Origin: Euperipatoides rowelli | Taxonomy: Eukaryota > Onychophora > Udeonychophora > Euonychophora > Peripatopsidae | Assembly (NCBI GenBank): GCA_003024985.2 | Contig: PXIH01S0004127.1 | Reading direction: 5' to 3' (one strand) | Length of the DNA stretch: 13,194 bases | Part shown: one piece after another, positions 7,145 to 13,194 of the stretch | How the letters are laid out: every line of letters begins with the position of its first letter | Numbering within the stretch: the stretch's first letter is position 1 | Translations under genes and position numbers: made by a program | Notes under the pieces: model-generated | Seen by the model: the letters and a program-made list of their open reading frames with translations, nothing else | Told to the model about the DNA's origin: nothing | Databases searched by the model: none

Positions 7145-7655
7145 TTCAGATCCCACAATTCACATAATTTATAACCAATATGATAATAGACTCTATGATT
7201 AATAATGAAATTATTTGTGGTAATAGTTTGTTATTGATACATGTAATAATAGATAATTATTTCACTAATGATGTAATTATTTGTTCAAATAAGTTATTAT
7301 TATTGTTTAGTCATGCATACATTGATCATGTCCTCTATCTGAGTTCATACATTGTGATAGCAAATTATATTATTAGTTATGACTGGATCGATTATTAATT
7401 TATCCATTAATAATTATAGTAATCAGTAACTGGGGGTCAGGGATTAGTCTACTTATCTAACCTCTTAATCCTATGTCATCTGACCATGATTTGGGGCATG
7501 CTGGTCTAGCTTGTTTTTGGGGCTGTCTCCATCTTGTTCATTGTATTGCTGTAGACATGTGCATTGTGCGTGTGTGTAAATAAATTATTGGATTGCAATA
7601 TACCTATTGATTGATTGTTATTACTGTAGTGTTAAGGATTTATACATGATTGTTT
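7145..7655 (+). repeat. 3' LTR of the copia element
   Basis: Direct repeat of 4296-4800, starting TTCAGATCCCACAATTC and ending GGATTTATACATGATTGTTT. Small indels (for example a 4-base deletion near 7190 and GCATTG within the TG tract near 7561) and scattered substitutions separate the copies. An open frame of 72 codons inside it (7180-7398) is an accident of A/T-rich LTR sequence. Confidence 0.85.
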
Positions 7656-9287
7656 CTAAACCTGATTGGTTAATTTCAAATTTATAGTCATCTGATGAGT
7701 CAGCCCTTTTGTAGCCAATTGCCTTATGAGGTTTACTTTGTCTTTTATTATACTGTTTTTGAAACTCAAATGGATGGCAGCTCTATTGATTTGTTTTTCC
7801 ATAGCTAGCATGAGTATTATTTATGCATCCTTTTTGTCTATAAGAATTTGGGTTCCTCCTTCGGTGCAACAACAAGAAAGGAGCTATTTAAGTTTAAATC
7901 TGGTTGTATAGGTGTTCTATTTACATTTTAGTTACTACACTCATTAGTAATGTGATCACTATATGGACAGTTTGCCCAAACAGGCATGTGTGCTGGACTG
8001 GTTAGGTCTTTGTTTGCAATTACATTGAATATGTCCACTTTTTAGGCATAGATCACAAACAATTGGGGGTGTGGATTTTCCATGCATCCATTTCACCTGA
8101 ATAGTTTTCAGCTCCTTGGCCCCTAGTTAGACTTAGCATTTGTTTTCTTATATTATCTGTGTCAGCTTCAATTGCATTATTAATATTTCTAGTGATACAT
8201 ATCCTAGATCTTTCTCCATTTTTGTAGCTAGTTACACTGCTTCCTCTAATGATAAACTATCTGTTTTTAGCAGTTCAAATTGTAATAGAAAATTCTTGTA
8301 AATTTGTTTATTTTGCATTAAACTCATGCAACAGAGCTGGAAAACTATCCAATCTACATTTATATTGAATTACAGCTTCATTTGTAATTGAACACAATAA
8401 CAAAACATATTTTGATGTTTTATCTTCTCTTTGTTCAGGGGAGAAAAGCCTAATAAATTTCCTTAATCTCTCCTGAATAGTTAAAATTCACCATTCCCTA
8501 GCTGTCATAATAGCATAATTTGCTTTAAAACCAAGTTTGTCTCCAAGGCAAACTGGTTCAACTAAGGTTCCATCTTTGGTTTTAGTTAGTATAGGCTACC
8601 AGTTTTGACCTCATTGGTCTCATTATTATATTGGAATGTGGGAGGCATTTCCAAAATATTTCCTATAACCACTGGTAGCCATTCTTGTGCAAGAGGGGTG
8701 TGATTTACAGGTTATATAATTCTTACACTGTTGGTTTGTAAACCATCATTAGTTTGTACCTCTACAACCTAATGATAGTGTTCTGTGCTTCTAAGTTTGT
8801 TTGTAAATCTTACAGTTTATCTATAGTAATAATGCTTTGGAAAATACTCAGACCTACTGTCACTCTGTTATTTTTGCAAGATCACTATTTTGATGTTTTT
8901 ATATCTATAGCACTGTTATTAGCATTTGTATGCTTTTGGGGAGATAAAATTACATTTCCTAATCTTTCAAACATGTTTTTATGTAGAGAATTTATTATTT
9001 TTGGTATGTGCAGAAATAAATACTTAGATATAATATCTAAAAAAAAAAAGGATTTACATTTTTTATTATTATTAATCAGTTCTTTCAGTTCATATAAATG
9101 TTTAATGAAGTAAGTAAAATTGCTATTTTTTTATTAATAGGTCTAAGTCATCTGGATAATGCTGAAACGTAAGCATTTTGGATGTGATTGTAGTTTTTAA
9201 TTTTGCAATTAATCTAACTGATGATTCAGAAAGCATAATATTATATTCTTGAGGGACGAAATATTTAAGTCTTTGTGGGGGTATTTT
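7656..9287 (-). pseudogene. Gag-like retroelement protein with CCHC knuckle, decayed
   Basis: Read on the minus strand, a chain of open pieces spans 1.6 kb. They are 9287-9123 (54 codons, with KYFVPQEYNIMLSESSVRLI and FQHYPDDLDLLIKK), 9130-8885 (81 codons, with SLHKNMFERLGNVILSPQK), about 8757-8586 (PLAQEWLPVVIGNILEMPP), about 8585-8270 (GTLVEPVCLGDKLGFKANY, FIRLFSPEQREDKTSKYVL), then SLSLEEAV and LATKMEKDLGY. A CCHC zinc knuckle follows at 8057-8016 (CDLCLKSGHIQCNC, spacing 2-4-4), then a basic/acidic tail with KAIGYKRADSSDDYKFEI reaching the LTR edge at about 7656. Domain order (helical N-terminal region, capsid-like middle, knuckle, tail) fits Gag of an LTR retroelement. At least six frameshifts and several stops are present. 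The clade is not recognised, and no protease or polymerase follows. Plus-strand open frames here (7726-7911, 8754-9113) are antisense shadows. Confidence 0.62.
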
Positions 9288-9596
9288 TTAAGTTTTTATT
9301 AGGGGGGGGGGGCAATTATGCAATATTTGATTCATTAGGTTGAGATAACAACATTTGGGTTATTAAAATTTTAGAATTTTGATTTATCAGCGAACATTCG
9401 TAGGGTATTATTTTTTAGAAAGAAGTTTAGCTCTAATATTTGAAATAAAAGCTATGTTTGAAATAAAATTGCTTTTATTTCAAACATTCAGGTTTTAATC
9501 CTTGGCCTTTTCAGATATAGGATTAGTTACATGATATATTAAGACAATTAAACGCAAAATGATATATAACAAATAAAAACAGAATCGATTATTGTA
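9288..9596. other. No gene seen; G-run and hairpin
   Basis: The stretch between the Gag-like remnant and the minus-strand LINE has no supported coding content. It holds a run of eleven G (9302-9312), rare in such A/T-rich DNA, and a perfect hairpin described separately. Confidence 0.55.
9455..9486. repeat. Perfect 14-bp hairpin with a third arm copy
   Basis: TGTTTGAAATAAAA (9455-9468) and TTTTATTTCAAACA (9473-9486) are exact reverse complements around the loop TTGC. A further copy of the arm, TTTGAAATAAAA with GC after it, lies just upstream at 9439-9450, so three arms lie within 50 bases. It could be the joined ends of a small inverted-repeat element or a local inverted duplication. Confidence 0.8.
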
Positions 9597-10116
9597 CTAA
9601 AAATTGTAAAAGAAAAACTTTTGCAAGTAACAGGGGAAATGATTAGCATAAGATATGGGTGAATTATAGTAACACTTGTATCTTGCATATGGGAGAGCAA
9701 ATTTGTCAGAATTTCTGGATGTTCTTCCTCAGGCTGTATCTTGATGAGGGGGGGAAGGAGTTGAAGGAAGTATTTGCAATTGTGCAAAGTTAATTGTGAT
9801 TTTTCTTCTTTGCTCTTAGAGAAACAGAATGTTTAATTGTATTAATGTTTTATTGTAGTCAGTCAATTCCCCACTTAATATTTTGTGGATTGATTCAATC
9901 AATGATGGCTGTTTGATTTTTAGTTGGAGATGGATTCCACACCAAAGCATCATAATCCAGGATGTGACATATATAAGAAAGGTGGGCTGCTTTCAAGATT
10001 TTTGTGTCTGTGTCTAGTCTTTTCAGTTTATATAAAATAAACATGGATTGGTTAGATATGTGTTTCCCATTTCAGTTCATTCTGAATGAAAACTCCCAAT
10101 ATTTTTACAACTTACC
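9597..10116 (-). pseudogene. LINE 3' end, minus strand, truncated
   Basis: On the minus strand, KILGVFIQNELKWETHI (about 10115-10063) is followed after a frame change by LYKLKRLDTDTKILKAAHLS and YICHILDYDALVWNPSP (about 10030-9920), the standard region after the reverse-transcriptase core in APE-type LINEs. After a TGA near 9898, more shifted pieces read RRKITINFAQ and, in one frame, KFALPYARYKCYYNSPISY (about 9708-9650), the usual C-terminal end, reaching a TAG at 9599-9597. Catalytic domains are absent, so this is a 5'-truncated copy, the usual product of incomplete target-primed reverse transcription. The open frame listed on this strand at 9787-9548 is in the wrong frame for most of this protein. 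Confidence 0.78.
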
Positions 10117-10365
10117 TTAGTACCGCTCCACTAACTGACATTATTGATCTCTGTTTAACTTATGGAAGTCATGATAAGTTATATGGTTTTTTTAAGCATA
10201 GTATTATATATTATATATTTATTGGTAGAAAAATAATTTTTTTATTGTCTTAAAATATTCTAATTCCTTCTTTTTGTTGTGCTGAAATGTTTTCTAAATT
10301 GTGATTAGATATTTTTATTCTTTGATTTATCTGATTATATGTTTGTTTTTTTTTTTTTTTTACTT
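10117..10365. other. T-rich stretch between two opposed LINEs
   Basis: No gene is seen. It may hold worn upstream LINE sequence near 10117-10200. It ends in a run of sixteen T (10346-10361) followed by ACTTTACTAG, directly before the plus-strand LINE. Confidence 0.45.
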
Positions 10366-10649
10366 TACTAGCAGAGAAGGAAGACCAAAATCCGGAAATA
10401 CAAGAGCAAATTAGTCTTCCACAAGGTCTATAATGACTAAGTTATGACAAAACAAAAATGTCAATACAGGTCACCATAACAGAACCAAATAAAAATAGTT
10501 CTGAAGCACAGCTAATTCCCCACTCCTTAGTAAGCCTAAAAAACTGTCTAATAATAGTGTATCAATTAAAAAAATTAAACCTACATTGATCACAAACTAA
10601 TATTTTTGAGAAATCAGAAGCAATGTTTACAACATAGGAATCTATAGAG

Positions 10650-11300
10650 ATGTATCAGCAAGAGTCACTAGAAAATGAGTTTAAATTTGCTTTATGTTCA
10701 GATGAGACTCAGGATACTGTGAGTTTGCTGAGCTTTACTAATTATTACTTAACAAACTATGATCTCTTTGCATTAAATCATCATTTCACAGCACAAGATT
10801 TCTCTCAAGACTGTTCCATGTGCTCTTTGAACACAAGGATTCAACCAAAAAACCAGACAAGTTAAATCAAGAGATTTCCTCACTTACCATAATTTCTCAA
10901 TTATTGCATTCCAGGAGACAAAGATTAAGATGAGAGTTTCAGTATCTTTTAGTTTTGTTGAAGATTTATATTCTATTTTTTAAGCAAGAAATGTTAACTC
11001 TACCCAGGAACTCTTTAGCAAATGTTTGCTTTCTTAAAGTTCTTTATTCTGAAATCCATATCTGGACAGTATCATCAATGTCTTTCAATTTTGAAAAGAG
11101 AAACTATTTTCTTATCTTCTTTCCAAAAATTTAACTATTAGCTCAGATCTCTGTAATCAGTTACAGAATGTAAAATCAAGAATTATAATCTGGAGATTTC
11201 AATAAGCTCTGGACCAAGTTAGATGTTTGACTAATCTGATGAGAGATCTTAACCTGATAGATGGTCACCTTCATTGTGGGAAAACAAATAATGTCTAACT
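10650..11300 (+). pseudogene. LINE ORF start and APE endonuclease domain, decayed
   Basis: The endonuclease nicks target DNA to prime reverse transcription. The frame from ATG 10650 runs to 10865 and supplies the upstream region ending CSLNTR; a frameshift near 10836 moves into frame 1, which reads GFNQKTRQVKSRDFLTYHN and then FSIIAFQETKI (about 10888-10925), the conserved APE entry motif with its metal-binding Glu in QET. The next domain mark is GDFN at 11192-11203, with KLWTKLD behind it, then TNLMRDLNLIDG in another frame. Stops and shifts separate these pieces. From about 11300 to 11900 only scattered likely linker sequence remains (for example KKAYHIFYHNLKIK near 11680), too worn to delimit. 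Confidence 0.75.
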
Positions 11301-11909
11301 CTAATAATGCAGTTACATTAAATGTATCCCTTCTAAATAGTAACATAAATCATCAGGTCATCAATCACCTTCTCAAAGGAACTTTGTCTAAATAAAAATG
11401 TGTTCTTTCACTTCAATTTAAAACTGATAATAACTCTTACTCTATGTGCTTTTCTTTAACTGGTTTACAAGAATGGCATTTTGCATGAAAACTGGACTAG
11501 GTTCAAAAGAAACATATTAATATTTGTAAATATGCTAATTTCAATTTTATGAATAATTTAAAAAAATAGCATACTAAATCAATATTTTTGTCTACAAAGG
11601 ATGAAGGATTAATGGACATTGAACTTAACATTTGAAGTTACAACATGCTAAAGATAGAATTGATTATGACCCATAAAAAAGCATATCACATATTTTATCA
11701 TAATCTTAAAATAAAAATTTTATATTTTTTTAAAAAGGTCTAATCCTCATGTACTTTACTATGAGTCTCCAGATCAGCATTTATACCAACTTGATAGTTC
11801 AATTATATTTGGAATTATTATGACAAATTGTTTGGTAAGGATATCAGATACATGGATTGACCATCTGTCATTCAATTTCCCCCATTGGAGCAAAATCTTT
11901 CCTCACAGG

Positions 11910-12660
11910 TAATGTTTAGCTTTAGGTTGAAAGAGGTTTGTGATGCATTGTCAATGCTGAAACCATAATGCAGCTACAGGACCTGATGGAACAAATCTCA
12001 GATTGTTTAAATTATTAAATCATAATAGTGCCTTTTCTTACAAAATATTTTAATATCTTAATTCACTCATTTCTAAAGGTCCGATTTTTTAAGTTACTGT
12101 GATTCTTTTTTCCTACAAAGGGGGTTAAACTCAAGTCACAGAACCATTCAAATTAAATGATCTGTTAAATGGAGAGTCCAAAATATTTGCCTAATTACTA
12201 TTGTCAAAATTGAACTCTATTGTTAATAATTTCATCTATAAACATCAATATACAATCAAAGGCCAAAGCATACACCAACCTATATGCCTTTTTCAAATCA
12301 TTCTTAATTATGTTAAAACTAAAAAAATTCAGTCATATAGTTTCTTGATTTCAAGTCTGTATTTGACAAGGTTAACTTAAAAGTGTAAAAAGTCAGATTC
12401 TGATATTTATGGGAGCCTCAATTTTCCTTATGGAATCATTCATTATATAAATAATAAAGAATTCTACTTAAAAATAAACTGCATAAATAGAGGAATTTCA
12501 CAAGGATTCTCCCTTTCAAGTGTGTTCACAATTTATATTAATACCTTATTAGAAGACATTGATAGTCTGAATTTGGGAATTTATAAACCCAATTTGAATC
12601 AGTGCTCTCCATCTTAGCTTATGCTGATGATATCAAAGGGTTGATCATGCAAAAATTCTA
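11910..12660 (+). pseudogene. LINE reverse transcriptase core, decayed
   Basis: All main RT motifs can be found in order: LKEVCDALSMLK and AATGPDGTNLRLFKLLN (GPDG at 11979-11990); VFDKVN at 12359-12376, the motif A region; GISQGFSLSSVFTIYINTLL from 12492, motif B (usual form GVPQGSVLSPLLF.IYIND); and AYADDIKG with the catalytic YADD at 12620-12631. The pieces lie in different frames, and motif A has weak similarity. YADD is intact. The distance from YADD to the next conserved LKWD region (about 50 bases) is much shorter than normal, so roughly 60 to 70 residues after motif C are deleted. Confidence 0.82.
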
Positions 12661-12663
12661 AGT

Positions 12664-13173
12664 GTCACTATTCAGGCTAATTTGAAATGGGACATGCACA
12701 TTAACAATATTATTATGAACTCTAATAAAAAAGTCTTCATGATTTACCATTTGAGAATGGTTGGTATGGATACTAACTCTCTAAAAACAGTTTGTATTAC
12801 TTACATAAGATCATGTTTGGAATATGCTAACCCCACATGGTGTAACACCATTACTAAAGCTCAAATCAAGGATCTAGAATCGGTTCAGAAAAGATCTATA
12901 AGGGTTATATTGAATGACTACACTTCACCTTACAAAAATCTTTTGATTACAATTGGCCTCCAATCATTCGAAGACTGAAGAAAGTGTTTATTTGATAGGT
13001 ATTCAACTAATTTTCTTAAATCTTATTCTGAATTTATGCCATTGATCAGACATAGCTTTACTGGTAGATGCACCTGAAATTCATCTTTATTGCGTGCTCC
13101 AAAATGTCACGCAGTGAGATATAAAAATTCTCCCATCCCAAAAATGATAGGCGCATACAATTCTATTCCTTAA
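12664..13173 (+). pseudogene. LINE C-terminal region
   Basis: One frame runs from 12664 to TAA at 13171-13173 with TGA stops at 12976-12978 and 13075-13077. It contains TIQANLKWDMHINNII, SLKTVCITYIRSCLEYANPTW and LESVQKRSIRVILNDY, the conserved region downstream of the RT, then, after the first stop, RHSFTGRC and the terminal APKCHAVRYKNSPIPKMIGAYN, a typical end of these ORFs. Both TGA codons stand where Gln/Arg-like residues are expected, so point mutations are likely. AAAAGGGGAC and a short A run follow. Confidence 0.83.
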
Positions 13174-13194
13174 AAGGGGACAAAAAAAAATTTC

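Larger units (their letters stand above)
4296..7655 (+). mobile_element. Ty1/copia retrotransposon lacking RT and RNase H
   Basis: Two direct repeats of about 505 and 511 bases flank a region whose broken frames read in copia order: Gag with zinc knuckle, protease, integrase. The reverse transcriptase and RNase H that should follow integrase (about 1.8 kb) are missing: integrase C-terminal sequence ends near 6981 and the 3' LTR starts at 7145. All genes contain several stops and frameshifts, and the LTRs have diverged by substitutions and indels, so the copy is old and cannot move by itself. No clear target-site duplication is seen. The LTR edges used here are where the two copies stop matching. 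Confidence 0.88.
10366..13194 (+). mobile_element. APE-type non-LTR retrotransposon (LINE), nearly full-length, decayed
   Basis: Endonuclease, reverse-transcriptase and C-terminal remnants follow each other in the right order over about 2.8 kb on the plus strand, ending in an A-rich tail (13185-13190) near the window end. This fits one LINE of the jockey/CR1/I-like group; the clade cannot be settled by eye. The 5' limit is uncertain; a T16 run just before 10366 is the nearest visible discontinuity. A short frame 10371-10433 (rich in Glu and Gln) might be a piece of ORF1 or 5' leader. Confidence 0.8.

Noticed and set aside
7180-7398. 72-codon open frame
   Set aside because: It lies wholly in the 3' LTR, and the matching stretch of the 5' LTR is interrupted; chance frame.
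7726-9113. Plus-strand open frames 7726-7911 and 8754-9113, with membrane-like hydrophobic sequence
   Set aside because: They are antisense to the minus-strand Gag-like gene; the hydrophobic look comes from the complement of Lys/Asn/Glu-rich coding.
9548-9787. 79-codon minus-strand open frame as its own gene
   Set aside because: The LINE C-terminal match (ALPYARYKCYYNSPISY) is in a neighbouring frame on the same strand.

Overview
This is AT-rich animal (invertebrate-like) nuclear DNA made almost entirely of decayed mobile elements. I see no intact host gene, no tRNA or rRNA, and no bacterial features. The evidence is a Polinton/Maverick-type DNA polymerase B, a Ty1/copia retrotransposon with two LTRs, APE-type LINE pieces, and simple A/T tracts. 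Every coding region carries stop codons and frameshifts. The phylum cannot be fixed from this sequence alone.

Layout. 1-2828: remnant of a Polinton/Maverick (virus-like DNA transposon), with the C-terminal half of protein-primed DNA polymerase B (1-1242), A/T-rich spacer with arrays of small hairpins, a short unknown reading frame (2196-2321), a textbook histone-type 3' stem-loop (2406-2421) with a purine element after it, a second A/T-rich repeat array, and the N-terminus of the packaging ATPase (2691-2828). 2829-4295: non-coding repetitive DNA with a CCAAT inverted repeat, seven copies of a GCCATYTTGRAT motif and many TGACCTT half-sites. 4296-7655: a copia element with both LTRs, an initiator-tRNA-like primer-binding site, gag, protease and integrase, but no reverse transcriptase or RNase H. 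7656-9287 (minus strand): a heavily frameshifted Gag-like gene with a CCHC zinc knuckle, abutting the 3' LTR. 9597-10116 (minus strand): the 3' end of one LINE. About 10366-13194 (plus strand): most of a second LINE, with endonuclease, reverse transcriptase and C-terminal region.

These parts do not form one working system; they are layered insertions. The most unusual item is the histone-type RNA 3'-processing signal inside the Polinton remnant. If it belongs to the element, it suggests that some of its mRNAs ended like replication-dependent histone mRNAs (no poly(A), S-phase linked). The hairpin arrays between the Polinton gene pieces and the copia copy that lost its reverse transcriptase are the next most interesting.
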